DNA of 64,000 bases. Origin: an uncultured Lachnospiraceae bacterium (GTDB lineage: Bacteria; Bacillota; Clostridia; Lachnospirales; Lachnospiraceae). Below, piece by piece: positions 34,460 through 43,592 of the stretch (position 1 is the stretch's first letter; each line of letters starts with the position of its first letter). A model generated the notes under the pieces. It had not been told where the DNA came from, searched no databases, and worked only from the letters and a program-made list of their open reading frames with translations. Both the position numbers and the translations under genes were made by a program. The DNA lies in NCBI GenBank assembly GCA_947631625.1, contig CANRMA010000013.1, positions 34,185 to 98,184 of the forward strand. Reading direction: 5' to 3'.

Positions 34460-34675
34460 TAATAGGTAGTTGTGAAACTCTCATTCAACGTATATAGATT
34501 GTACAGATTTAACAAACACCATTGCAGGCGCTCTGAGCGCGTCGGCATTTAAGCTGCGTATTTTGCAGCTTTAGTGCCGCTACTGCGCTCAATGCAGCGA
34601 AAGCGTGCCTGCAAGGGTTTTGTTAAATCTGCACGATCTCGAAAACGTAAATCAGCGTTTCGCAATCACTTGCAA
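34460..34675. repeat. Palindromic element, full copy 3
   Basis: About 215 bp, same core as copies 1 and 2 but more diverged. The tip stem differs: AAGCTGC-GTATTTT-GCAGCTT here against GCGAG-GTATTTT-CGAGC in copies 1 and 2. Ends about 32 bases before pheA. Confidence 0.8.
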
Positions 34676-34707
34676 TAAACGTAATTACGAAAGGAAAATA
34701 ACGCCAT

Positions 34708-35835
34708 ATGGATTTGTTGGAACTTAGGAAGCAGATTGATGAGATCGATACACAGATAGTGGATCTTTATGAAAGGCGCATGGATATTTCATCCCAAGTC
34801 GCGGATTATAAGATAGAAACCGGTAAAAAGGTTTTTGACAGGGAGCGTGAACAGGACAAACTCCGCACACTTAAAAGTCTTGCGCATAACGAATTTAACG
34901 CCCGCGGCATTCAGGAATTGTTTGAGCAGATCATATCGATGAGCAGGAAGCTGCAGTACAGGAAGCTTTCCGAAAAAGGAAGCCTTGGCAGACTGCCGTT
35001 TATAGGTGTGGACGAGCTGGATGTAAAAAATGCAAGGGTAGTATTTCAGGGAGCCGAGGGAGCTTACTCGCAGATGGCGATGCTTAAATTTTTCGGTGAA
35101 AACGTAAACGGTTTCCATGTGGACACATTCCGCGACGCAATGTCCGCCATTGAGGAGGGCAGCGCGGATTTTGCGGTGCTGCCGATAGAAAATTCGACTG
35201 CCGGCATAGTGAACGAAATCTATGACCTTATGGTAGAGTTTGAAAATTACATAGTGGGAGAGCAGATAATTAAGATCGAGCATTGTCTGATGGGGCTGCC
35301 GGGTACCAAGTTGGAGGATATAAAGACAGTATATTCGCATCCCCAGTCGCTTATGCAAAGCTCCAGGTATCTGAACGACCATGCGTCGTGGCGGCAGGTG
35401 AGTATGCAGAATAATGCGTTCGCGGCCATGAAGGTAAAAGAAGACGGCGACATAACGCAGGCGGCGATAGCAAGCGAGCAGGCGGCTGAGATTTACGGGC
35501 TTGACGTGCTTGAGAGGGGCGTAAATCATTCCCACACCAACTCCACCAGATTCATTATCGTGACCAATCAGAAGATTTTTCTAAAAAATGCGGGCAAGGT
35601 CAGCATATGTTTTGAGGTGCCCAATGAAAGCGGTTCGTTATATCATATGCTTTCGCATTTTATATATAATAATCTGAATATGACTAAGATCGAGAGCAGG
35701 CCGCTTGAAGACCGTAACTGGGAATACCGCTTTTTTATTGATTTTGACGGAAATCTTGCAGACAGCGCGGTAAAAAATGCTCTGAGAGGACTGCGCGAGG
35801 AAGCGAGAAATATGAAGATTTTGGGGAATTATTAA
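34708..35835 (+). CDS. pheA: Bifunctional chorismate mutase / prephenate dehydratase
   Basis: 375 residues. Chorismate mutase of the AroQ type at about 1-85 (LRKQIDEIDTQIVDLYERRMDISSQVADYK); prephenate dehydratase at about 110-285 (VVFQGAEGAYSQMAMLKFFG; VLPIENSTAGIVNEIYDLM; HPQSLMQSSRYL; THNS-like HTNSTRFIIV); ACT domain at about 296-370 with ESRP (TKIESRPLEDRNWEYRFFID), the phenylalanine feedback site. Makes phenylpyruvate for Phe synthesis. The gene follows palindrome copy 3; no T-box leader is visible. Confidence 0.96.
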   Translation: MDLLELRKQIDEIDTQIVDLYERRMDISSQVADYKIETGKKVFDREREQDKLRTLKSLAHNEFNARGIQELFEQIISMSRKLQYRKLSEKGSLGRLPFIGVDELDVKNARVVFQGAEGAYSQMAMLKFFGENVNGFHVDTFRDAMSAIEEGSADFAVLPIENSTAGIVNEIYDLMVEFENYIVGEQIIKIEHCLMGLPGTKLEDIKTVYSHPQSLMQSSRYLNDHASWRQVSMQNNAFAAMKVKEDGDITQAAIASEQAAEIYGLDVLERGVNHSHTNSTRFIIVTNQKIFLKNAGKVSICFEVPNESGSLYHMLSHFIYNNLNMTKIESRPLEDRNWEYRFFIDFDGNLADSAVKNALRGLREEARNMKILGNY

Positions 35836-35850
35836 ACAGATACGGAGGTT

Positions 35851-37152
35851 ATGGCTGTGCTTGATGGGAAATTGATAATATACAGGGATTTTGAAGATGA
35901 AATATTGCTGCATGATATGGTCGGCCTTATGGAGAATTACCGTGAGATAAATGACGGAGCGCAGATACTTTATGATTGTATGCACAGGCTGCTTGAGATT
36001 GCGGGAACGCATGGTTTTTACGGCAATCTCTGGCACTGTTATCTGGCCAATCTTTTGGTGAACAACGAGAACAGTTACAGTATGGCCTGTGAGATAAGAG
36101 GCAGTGTTGAAGGAACCATAAATGAACTTGTACTGCATGATATAAGGATTTTTAAGGAATTATACGATTATGATTTTGGCGGCATGATGGAGTATCTTAA
36201 AGCGCCTGAGTTTGGCATGCTGCTTGATTATACCGGAGCGTTTAAGGAAAGCAAAGTATATAATCTAAGGATACGGGACAGAATATGTCATCTGGCCGAG
36301 CGTTTTAACTCTGACGCTACCCCTGAGGCAATGAAAGATACGCTGACGGAATTTTATAAAGATTACGGCGTCGGGAAATTTGGTTTACATAAAGCGTTCA
36401 GGGTGAAAACGCAGGGAGACAGCGCTGTCATTGAGCCGATACTCAATATTGCGCATGTGCATCTGGACGATCTGGTAGGTTACGAGATAGCCAAGAAGAA
36501 GCTTACGGACAATACGGAAGCGTTTGTAAGCGGTAGAAAGGCGAATAACTGTCTTTTGTTCGGAGACGCCGGTACGGGTAAGTCTTCAAGCATTAAAGCC
36601 ATTGCCAATGAATATTATGACAGAGGCCTGCGTATCATTGAGATATATAAGCATCAGTTTCAGGCGCTGAACGATGTCATTGCGCAGATAAAAAACCGAA
36701 ATTATAAGTTTATCATATATATGGACGATTTGAGTTTTGAGGATTTTGAGATAGAATATAAGTATCTTAAGGCCGTCATTGAAGGCGGTCTGGAAAAGAA
36801 GCCGAAGAATGTCCTGATATATGCGACTTCCAACAGAAGGCATCTGGTGCGTGAGAAGTTCAGCGATAAGGAAGACAGGCGCGACGATCTTCATTCAGGC
36901 GATACGGTGCAGGAGAAGCTGTCCCTTGCCGCGCGCTTTGGCGTGACGATATTTTTCTCTTCACCTGACAAAAAGCAGTTTGACCAGATAGTAAAGGTTC
37001 TTGCGGCCCGTTACAATGTTGAAATGCCGGAAGAAGAACTTATCGCGCAGGCCAATAAGTGGGAGCTTGCGCATGGCGGTTTATCGGGAAGGACTGCGCA
37101 GCAGTTCATAGATTATTTACTCGGACAGTATAAAGGCGGGGAAGTGCAATGA
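35851..37152 (+). CDS. DUF815 AAA-type ATPase
   Basis: 433 residues. The C-terminal half is an ATPase: Walker A LLFGDAGTGKSSSIKAIANEY (about 229), Walker B FIIYMDDLSFEDFE (about 289), sensor region VLIYATSNRRHLVREKFSD (about 321) and ARFGVTIFFSSPDKKQFDQIV. This is the DUF815 family, distant relatives of DnaC-like loaders. The N-terminal 200 residues are a family-specific helical part. GGAGG precedes ATG 35851, 15 bases after pheA. It overlaps the ppx gene by 4 bases, so the partner is likely polyphosphate metabolism. Confidence 0.88.
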   Translation: MAVLDGKLIIYRDFEDEILLHDMVGLMENYREINDGAQILYDCMHRLLEIAGTHGFYGNLWHCYLANLLVNNENSYSMACEIRGSVEGTINELVLHDIRIFKELYDYDFGGMMEYLKAPEFGMLLDYTGAFKESKVYNLRIRDRICHLAERFNSDATPEAMKDTLTEFYKDYGVGKFGLHKAFRVKTQGDSAVIEPILNIAHVHLDDLVGYEIAKKKLTDNTEAFVSGRKANNCLLFGDAGTGKSSSIKAIANEYYDRGLRIIEIYKHQFQALNDVIAQIKNRNYKFIIYMDDLSFEDFEIEYKYLKAVIEGGLEKKPKNVLIYATSNRRHLVREKFSDKEDRRDDLHSGDTVQEKLSLAARFGVTIFFSSPDKKQFDQIVKVLAARYNVEMPEEELIAQANKWELAHGGLSGRTAQQFIDYLLGQYKGGEVQ

Positions 37153-38690
37153 AAACGTTTGCGGCGATAGACGTAGGCTCATATGAGCTGTCTATGAAGA
37201 TTTTTGAGATTTCCAAACAAAACGGTATTAAAGAGATAGACTATGTAAGGCACAGGATAGATCTTGGCAGCGATACTTATGCTACAGGCAAGATAAGTTA
37301 TGAAAGAGTTGACGAGCTTTGCAGGGTGCTGCGTGAATATAAGCATATAATGGAAGGCTATAAGGCTGACGATTATAAGGCTTACGGAACCAGCGCCATA
37401 AGGGAAACGGATAATACCACGATAGTTTTGGATCAGATCGAACAGCGCACGGGAATAAAGATAGAGGTGTTAAGCAATTCCGAGCAGAGATTTCTGGACT
37501 ATAAGTCCATAGCCTCCAAAGGAAAGGTTTTTAACAAAATAATCGAAAAAGATACGGCAATTCTGGATATAGGAGGCGGCAGCATACAGCTTTCACTATT
37601 TATCAAGGACTCGCTTGTAACTACTCAGAATATGAGGCTTGGCGTCCTGAGGCTTCAGGATAAAATGAGTATTCTCGACTTAAGGCCCAGTCAATACGAA
37701 AATATAATCGATGAATTTATAAGCTCGCAGCTTGCGGTGTTCAAAAAATTGTATCTGGGCGAACGTAAGATCGAAAATATAATAGTTGTGGATGATTATA
37801 TATCCGCTGTGATGAATAAAAAAATGACAGATGTGTCAGAATTTTGCGCGGATGTTGGGGAGATGAATGATTATCTTGTGAACATACTTGAGAAATCAGT
37901 GACGGAGGCCGCTCATATTCTTGATATGCCGCAGGAGAGCATACCGCTTCTGTATATTTCGGGAGTGCTTTTAAACCGCGTGGCCAATATAATGGACGCG
38001 AAGCGTATCTGGACCCCCGGAGTTACCTTATGCGACGGTATAGCATATGAATATGGCGAAAAGAAAAAACTGATCAAAGCCGAACATGACTTTGAGCAGG
38101 ATATAATCGCCTGCGCGCAGAATATCTCCAAGCGTTATATGGGAAGCAAGAGAAGAGGGGAGACGCTTGAGAAGATTGCTCTGACGATCTTTGACAGTAT
38201 GAAAAAGATACACGGGCTTGGAAAGAGGGAGAGACTGCTTTTGCAGATCGCCACTCTTTTGCATGACTGCGGTAAATATATAAGCCTTATGAATCTGGGC
38301 GAATGTTCATATAACATTATCATGTCCACGGAAATAATAGGGCTTTCCCATATGGAAAGAGAAATCGTTGCCAATGTGGTAAAATATAATCACATGGATT
38401 TCAATTATTATGATGTTATCGGTCAGGATGTAAACCTCGACAAAGAGGCGTATTTAAAGATTGCCAAGCTTACTGCGATACTTAAGGTTTCAAACGGGCT
38501 TGACAGGAGCCATAAACAGAAATTCAAAGATATAAAAGCGACGCTTAAAGATGAACAGCTTATTATAACTATAGACACTCCGGTGGATATTACTCTTGAA
38601 AAGGGACTTTTTCATAAAAGGGCCGATTTCTTCGAAGAAGTGTTCAGCGTAAAGCCTGTTATCAGGCAGAAAAGTAACGACTTTAAATAA
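37149..38690 (+). CDS. ppx: Exopolyphosphatase, Ppx/GppA family with HD domain
   Basis: 513 residues. N-terminal actin-like ATPase fold: FAAIDVGSYELSMKIFEI (about 3-20), YGTSAIRET (about 78), ILDIGGGSIQLSLF (about 138). C-terminal HD domain: LLQIATLLHDCGKYIS with LSHMEREIVANVVKYNHM (about 370-415). It removes terminal phosphates from polyphosphate or pppGpp. The ATGA overlap with the upstream ATPase and the ppk1 gene 52 bases downstream place it in a polyphosphate operon. Confidence 0.9.
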   Translation: MKTFAAIDVGSYELSMKIFEISKQNGIKEIDYVRHRIDLGSDTYATGKISYERVDELCRVLREYKHIMEGYKADDYKAYGTSAIRETDNTTIVLDQIEQRTGIKIEVLSNSEQRFLDYKSIASKGKVFNKIIEKDTAILDIGGGSIQLSLFIKDSLVTTQNMRLGVLRLQDKMSILDLRPSQYENIIDEFISSQLAVFKKLYLGERKIENIIVVDDYISAVMNKKMTDVSEFCADVGEMNDYLVNILEKSVTEAAHILDMPQESIPLLYISGVLLNRVANIMDAKRIWTPGVTLCDGIAYEYGEKKKLIKAEHDFEQDIIACAQNISKRYMGSKRRGETLEKIALTIFDSMKKIHGLGKRERLLLQIATLLHDCGKYISLMNLGECSYNIIMSTEIIGLSHMEREIVANVVKYNHMDFNYYDVIGQDVNLDKEAYLKIAKLTAILKVSNGLDRSHKQKFKDIKATLKDEQLIITIDTPVDITLEKGLFHKRADFFEEVFSVKPVIRQKSNDFK

Positions 38691-38742
38691 GTTTAAACAG
38701 GATTAAATGATGTTGAATAAGTAAGAAGAGGAAGATGTAAAA

Positions 38743-40869
38743 ATGGCTGATACAAAAGGATTTTCCGATGCTGTAAATTATTCTAACAGGGAACTGAGCT
38801 GGCTCCTTTTTGAAAAAAGAGTGCTTAGCGAAGCTATGGATAAAACCATTCCCTTATTTGAGCGATTGAAATTTTTAAGCATAACCGCCTCAAACCTTGA
38901 TGAATTTTTTATGGTCAGGGTAGCGTCTTTAAAGGATATGGTAAACGCCGGTTATAACAAAAAAGATATTGCGGGACTTACCCCCGTGGAGCAGCTTGAA
39001 AAAGTCAATAAAGAAACTCACGAGCTTGTGCGTCAGCAGTATGCTACATATAACAACTCGCTTCTGCCCGAGCTTCTGAAAAACGGACTCCGTGTCATAG
39101 AGCGGCATGAAGATCTGGACAGTGAGGAAAGAGAGTATGTTGATAAATATTTTGAAGATAATGTATATCCGGTGCTTACGCCTATGGCAGTGGATTCTTC
39201 AAGGCCTTTTCCGCTTATACGCAACAGATCGCTGAATATAGGCGCAATTGTCAGAAAGAAGAACGGAGAAGGAGAGCCGGATTTCGCAACGGTTCAGGTA
39301 CCGAGCGTTCTGTCAAGGATAGTGAACATACCTTCAAAAGAGAAAAGAAGCGTTATTCTTTTGGAAGAAGTCATAGAAAGGAATATTCACAAACTTTTTC
39401 TGAATTATGACATAATATGCGCTTATCCGTTCAGAATTATGCGTAATGCCGATCTGCTTATAGATGAAGACGATACGGAAGATCTTCTTAAAGAAATCGA
39501 AAAACAACTGAAAAAAAGGCAGTGGGGGCAGGCCATACGTCTTGAAGTGGAGAAAGGAATGGATAAGAAGCTGCTTAAGATGATACAGGATGATCTAAAG
39601 ATCGGAAACGAGGATATCTATCCCATAGAGGGGCCTTTGGACATTACGTTCCTTATGAAGATGTATGATCTGGAAGGCTTTGATGATCTTAAAGAGCATA
39701 GTTACAGCGGGCCTCAGCCGGTGCCCGCGCTGCCTGAGGATGCGGATATTTTTGAAAAGATCAGGGAAGACGATATCCTTATGTTCCACCCGTATCAGAG
39801 CTTTGAGCCCGTTGTGCGTTTTATCAGGCAGGCAGCCAAAGATCCTGACGTGCTTGCCATAAAGCAGACTCTTTACAGGGTCAGCGGCAATTCGCCTATA
39901 ATAGCGGCTCTGGAACAGGCTGCGGATAACGGTAAGCAGGTATCGGTTCTGGTAGAACTTAAGGCAAGATTTGACGAAGAGAACAATATTGTATGGGCCA
40001 GAAAGCTTGAAAAGGCGGGCTGTCATGTTATATATGGCCTTCTCGGACTTAAAACACACAGTAAGATCACGCTTGTGGTAAGGCGGGAAGAGAACGGAAT
40101 ACGGCGTTATGTGCATCTGGGCACAGGTAATTATAATGATAATACGGCCAAGCTGTATACGGATATAGGGCTTTTAACCTGTTCGGAAGCCATCGGTGAG
40201 GATGCGACCGCAGTGTTTAATATGCTTTCGGGATATTCCGAGCCGCGTTCATGGAATAAACTTTCGCTTGCGCCGCTGTGGCTTAAGGACAGATTTCTTT
40301 ACCTGATAGGCAGGGAGAAAGAATATGCCCTAAAAGGGCACCCTGCGCACATCATCGCCAAGATGAACGCCCTGTGCGACAAAGATGTGATCGAAGCGCT
40401 TTATGAGGCCGGCGCGGCAGGAGTAAAGATCGATCTGATAATAAGAGGGATATGCTGCCTTAAAACAGGTCTGCCGGGAATTGACGATAATATAAGCGTC
40501 CGTTCGATAGTAGGCAATTATCTGGAACATGCAAGGATATTTTACTTTGAAAATGGCGGCAAGCCTGAATATTACTGCGCGAGCGCGGACTGGATGCCGA
40601 GAAATCTCGAAAAGCGGGTTGAGATAATGTTCCCCATAGAGAAACCTGCATTGCAGGAAAAAATCATGTATATATTGGAATCCCAACTAAAAGATAACGT
40701 AAAAGCGCACATTCTTTTTCCGGACGGGACGTATCGGAAAGTAAAAAGGCATAATGAAGAGGCTTTCAATTCACAGCTTGCGTTTTGTGAGCATTCAAGA
40801 ATAGTTGCCAAAAAACAGGAAGACATAATAAATAAACGGATCTTTACACCGGAAATGCACCATAAGTGA
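38743..40869 (+). CDS. ppk1: Polyphosphate kinase 1
   Basis: 708 residues, full length. Transfers ATP gamma-phosphate to polyphosphate. YSNRELSWLLFEKRVLSEA (about 9) is the N-domain; HPYQSFEPVVRFIRQAAKDPDVLAIKQTLYRVS (about 346) follows; GLLGLKTHSKITLVVRREENGIRRYVHLGTGNYND (about 437) contains the autophosphorylated His and HLGTGNYN; HARIFYFENGG (about 592) has the second His. AAGAGGAAG precedes ATG. Works opposite to the exopolyphosphatase encoded next to it. Confidence 0.97.
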   Translation: MADTKGFSDAVNYSNRELSWLLFEKRVLSEAMDKTIPLFERLKFLSITASNLDEFFMVRVASLKDMVNAGYNKKDIAGLTPVEQLEKVNKETHELVRQQYATYNNSLLPELLKNGLRVIERHEDLDSEEREYVDKYFEDNVYPVLTPMAVDSSRPFPLIRNRSLNIGAIVRKKNGEGEPDFATVQVPSVLSRIVNIPSKEKRSVILLEEVIERNIHKLFLNYDIICAYPFRIMRNADLLIDEDDTEDLLKEIEKQLKKRQWGQAIRLEVEKGMDKKLLKMIQDDLKIGNEDIYPIEGPLDITFLMKMYDLEGFDDLKEHSYSGPQPVPALPEDADIFEKIREDDILMFHPYQSFEPVVRFIRQAAKDPDVLAIKQTLYRVSGNSPIIAALEQAADNGKQVSVLVELKARFDEENNIVWARKLEKAGCHVIYGLLGLKTHSKITLVVRREENGIRRYVHLGTGNYNDNTAKLYTDIGLLTCSEAIGEDATAVFNMLSGYSEPRSWNKLSLAPLWLKDRFLYLIGREKEYALKGHPAHIIAKMNALCDKDVIEALYEAGAAGVKIDLIIRGICCLKTGLPGIDDNISVRSIVGNYLEHARIFYFENGGKPEYYCASADWMPRNLEKRVEIMFPIEKPALQEKIMYILESQLKDNVKAHILFPDGTYRKVKRHNEEAFNSQLAFCEHSRIVAKKQEDIINKRIFTPEMHHK

Positions 40870-40882
40870 GGTAGGATTATAT

Positions 40883-41470
40883 ATGAAAATTATACTGGCG
40901 TCCGCGTCACCCAGAAGAAAAGAGCTTTTAAAACAGGCAGGCCTGTCTTTTAAGACCATGCCAAGCGCCAGGGAAGAAAAGATTACCAAGCAGCGGCCCG
41001 AAGAGGTTGTGGAAGAGCTTTCCTATCAGAAGGCGGTAGACGTCTGCGGACAGTTAGAGCAGAAAATGGAAGAAGATTTTGTGGTGATCGGCGCCGATAC
41101 GGTGGTTTCCGCATGGGGAAACATTATGGGTAAACCTAAAGATAAGGAAGAGGCCGGGCGTATGCTTAAGGATCTGCAGGGGAAAAGCCATCAGGTGTAT
41201 ACAGGAGTTACTCTTGCGTGGAAGTACAAAGATACGCCGGCAATGTTTTATACTTTTAATGAGTGTACTGATGTTACGGTATTTCCAATGACAGACGAAG
41301 AGATAGATAGTTATGTAAACTCAATGGAACCTATGGATAAAGCGGGCGCCTATGCGATACAGGGGAGATTTGCCGCATATATACAGGGTATCTGCGGCGA
41401 TTACTATAATGTTGTTGGCCTTCCCATAGGAAGGGTGTGCCAGGAATTGAAGCAGCGGAATTTGATATAA
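40883..41470 (+). CDS. maf: Maf-like nucleotide pyrophosphatase
   Basis: 195 residues. ILASASPRRKELLKQAG (about 4-20) is the Maf signature; IGADTVVSAWGNIMGKPKDKEEAGRML (about 73-99) holds the catalytic Asp; AYAIQGRFAAYIQGICGDYYNVVGLPI (about 156-182) closes the family. Hydrolyses dTTP/UTP or modified nucleotides. 14 bases after ppk1, so probably in the same operon. Confidence 0.94.
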   Translation: MKIILASASPRRKELLKQAGLSFKTMPSAREEKITKQRPEEVVEELSYQKAVDVCGQLEQKMEEDFVVIGADTVVSAWGNIMGKPKDKEEAGRMLKDLQGKSHQVYTGVTLAWKYKDTPAMFYTFNECTDVTVFPMTDEEIDSYVNSMEPMDKAGAYAIQGRFAAYIQGICGDYYNVVGLPIGRVCQELKQRNLI

Positions 41471-41490
41471 AAAGATGGGGGGATAAGAGT

Positions 41491-41748
41491 ATGTATGATG
41501 ATGCTGTGTTAAAGTGCTTTTTGGAAAAGCAGGGACAGTTGTTTCCGAAGGATGTGGTGGAGACTATGGAGGAGGCGGAGAATTTTCTGGAAGAATGTAT
41601 GGCGGTTGTGGCAGATTCCGTACAGGAAGTATGGGACTATTTTGATGCGGCCGGGATAGATATAGAGGGAGCCGATGAAGAAGATATCCTGGAAGCGGAT
41701 GAAGTCTTCGATATCGGTGACGGAAGATATCTCATAGTAGAGTGTTGA
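41491..41748 (+). CDS. Small acidic conserved hypothetical protein
   Basis: 85 residues from ATG 41491, preceded by GGGGGGAT; the longer frame overlapping maf is discarded. About a third of residues are Asp or Glu (MEEAENFLEECMAVVADSVQEVWDYFDAAGIDIEGADEEDILEADEVFDIGDGRYLIVEC). Predicted helices then a short C-terminal strand pair. No signal peptide. I have seen similar proteins in Lachnospiraceae labelled 'glyoxalase', but no glyoxalase motif is visible. Last gene of the pheA-to-maf block. Confidence 0.65.
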   Translation: MYDDAVLKCFLEKQGQLFPKDVVETMEEAENFLEECMAVVADSVQEVWDYFDAAGIDIEGADEEDILEADEVFDIGDGRYLIVEC

Positions 41749-41772
41749 TCATGACATGACAGAAGATTGTGA

Positions 41773-42576
41773 TCAAAGTACCGACCATAAATATTCGGCA
41801 AGACCGTCGTTGTGATTATCTTTAGGGGTAACGACATCGGCGGCCTTTTTAACTGCCTCATCTGCATTCAGCATTGCTATACCGACGCCTGCGGCCTGTA
41901 TCATGGAGATATCGTTCTGCGCATCTCCTGCGGCAAATGTATCTTTCCTGTCCACTCCGAAATGTTCATATACATATCGGACGGCATTGCCCTTTCCGGC
42001 AGATTTATCAAACATTTCAAGATAATTATCATTGGAAAAAATACAGGTGATCTTATCGGCAGCCCAGTCTTCCAAAGAAGCGCGAAATCCGGTAAGCCTG
42101 TCGTGGTCATGAAGGTCTATTGCCAACATTTTAAGCGGACCTTTGGTTAAATAAGAGGCATAGTCGGGCGTTATGATAAGAGGAAGATGTATGCGTCTGC
42201 GGTAGTAAATTATTTCTTCGTCTTCTGAGTCGCAGATTATTGAATCATCGGTATAAGTATGAATATGCAGCTTATTTTTTACGGCTGCAGCCTGAAGATA
42301 GGCAACATATGTAAGCGGCAGCCTTTTTTCCAATATTGTCTTATCTGAGTCACAGTCATATATCTGACTTCCGTTGCTTGCGATAACAAGCGCTCCGGGG
42401 TAATTAAGCCCTGCGTTTTCCTTAACTTCCAGGATGCTGTAAAGGGGCCTGCCGGAAGAGAACACAAGCTTATTGCCTGAGCTTGTGAATTCATCAAGAA
42501 ATATTTTGGTTTTTGCGGAAACCTTGCTTTCTTTATTTAAAAGAGTCCCGTCTAAATCAGTGAACAGTATTTTCAT
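41773..42576 (-). CDS. Cof-type HAD-IIB phosphatase
   Basis: 267 residues. MKILFTDLDGTLLNKES has the nucleophile Asp (motif I), FSSGRPLYSI is motif II, and AAGDAQNDISMIQAAGVGIAMLNADEAVKKAADVVTPKDNHNDGLAEYL (about 216-262) holds motif IV. The cap between about 85 and 190 is the IIB type. Dephosphorylates sugar phosphates or flavin/pyridoxal phosphates; the actual substrate is unknown. AAGAGGTC precedes the ATG. Ends 24 bases from the convergent small acidic gene. Confidence 0.92.
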   Translation of the reverse strand: MKILFTDLDGTLLNKESKVSAKTKIFLDEFTSSGNKLVFSSGRPLYSILEVKENAGLNYPGALVIASNGSQIYDCDSDKTILEKRLPLTYVAYLQAAAVKNKLHIHTYTDDSIICDSEDEEIIYYRRRIHLPLIITPDYASYLTKGPLKMLAIDLHDHDRLTGFRASLEDWAADKITCIFSNDNYLEMFDKSAGKGNAVRYVYEHFGVDRKDTFAAGDAQNDISMIQAAGVGIAMLNADEAVKKAADVVTPKDNHNDGLAEYLWSVL

Positions 42577-42681
42577 TATATGACCTCTTGCCGATTATTT
42601 TTATTTAATGTGCGACTTTTGAATTGGAACTGACAATATAAAACTTTAGGTATGTAACTTTTATATTAATTAAATCATCTT

Positions 42682-43536
42682 TTAACTTTTTGGGTTAGAG
42701 AGCGCGTTTTGTATGTTTATCAATATCTCTTCGGGTATATACAGTTTGCCGTAACCCACAGCCAGATCCAGTCCCGGTTTGTTGCCGCCGTGGAAATCAG
42801 AGCCGCCGCTTGGCAGAAGATCATATTTTTTTGCAAGGGCAAAAATATTGCGCTCGTCCTGATTTGTATAAGTCGGGTAGAGAGTCTCTATACCCATAAG
42901 ACCGGCTTCTTTTAATGAAAAGACAAGCGTATCCAGTCTGTCTTTTCCCAGATGATAGAGTGTGGGATGGGCCAGTATCGGGGCTCCGCCCACTTCAAGT
43001 ATGAGTTTGACGGCCTGTGAAGGCGTTATCTTTTCCCTTGGCACATAATATCTGCAATGGTCGCCGACATACCGTGAAAACGCATCTGCGCGGCTTGAAA
43101 CATAACCGTGGTTAAGAAGATAAGAGGCAAAATGCGCTCTTGTGATAACTGCCCCCGGATTTTCGCCGCATAGTTTTTCATAAGTTATGTCTATGCCGGC
43201 TTCGTTTAAGTTGCCGCACATTTTGATATTGCGATTGATACGTGAGTCCACAAAGGTTTTGAGCCTTGATTTAAACTTTTCATCCTTATAGTCTATGAAG
43301 AGGCCGAGCACATGTATATCCCTGCCCTCATATTCCGTGGAGAATTCAATTCCGGGAATCACTTCTACGGGCTTATCTTTGGCATAAGTTATCGCCTCGT
43401 CAAGACCGTCCGTAGTATCATGATCGGTCAGCGCAAAAGCCTTAAGGCCTTTTTCGATGGCGTAATCTACAAGTTCTTCGGGAGTATAAGTCCCGTCTGA
43501 TTTATTGGAATGTACGTGTAAATCTACCGGTTTCAT
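42682..43536 (-). CDS. PHP-domain phosphoesterase (YciV/TrpH-like)
   Basis: 284 residues. DLHVHSNKSDGTYTPEELVDYAIEKGLKAFALTDHDTTDGLDEA (about 4-48) has the His and Asp metal ligands; EVIPGIEFSTEYEGRDIHVLGLFID (about 58) and ILAHPTLYHLG (about 202), SGGSDFHGGNKPGLDLAVG (about 243) supply the rest. Members cleave 3',5'-bisphosphate nucleotides and trim RNA 5' ends (RNase AM). AGAGGT precedes the ATG. Confidence 0.93.
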   Translation of the reverse strand: MKPVDLHVHSNKSDGTYTPEELVDYAIEKGLKAFALTDHDTTDGLDEAITYAKDKPVEVIPGIEFSTEYEGRDIHVLGLFIDYKDEKFKSRLKTFVDSRINRNIKMCGNLNEAGIDITYEKLCGENPGAVITRAHFASYLLNHGYVSSRADAFSRYVGDHCRYYVPREKITPSQAVKLILEVGGAPILAHPTLYHLGKDRLDTLVFSLKEAGLMGIETLYPTYTNQDERNIFALAKKYDLLPSGGSDFHGGNKPGLDLAVGYGKLYIPEEILINIQNALSNPKS

Positions 43537-43592
43537 TTTTACCTCTATACAAAATGAATTTCGTTAATAAGTTTACTGGAAGCATGAATGCG

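Noticed and set aside
34676..34707. T-box or other leader RNA for pheA
   Set aside because: The space between the palindrome and the start is too short, and no T-box motif or terminator is present.
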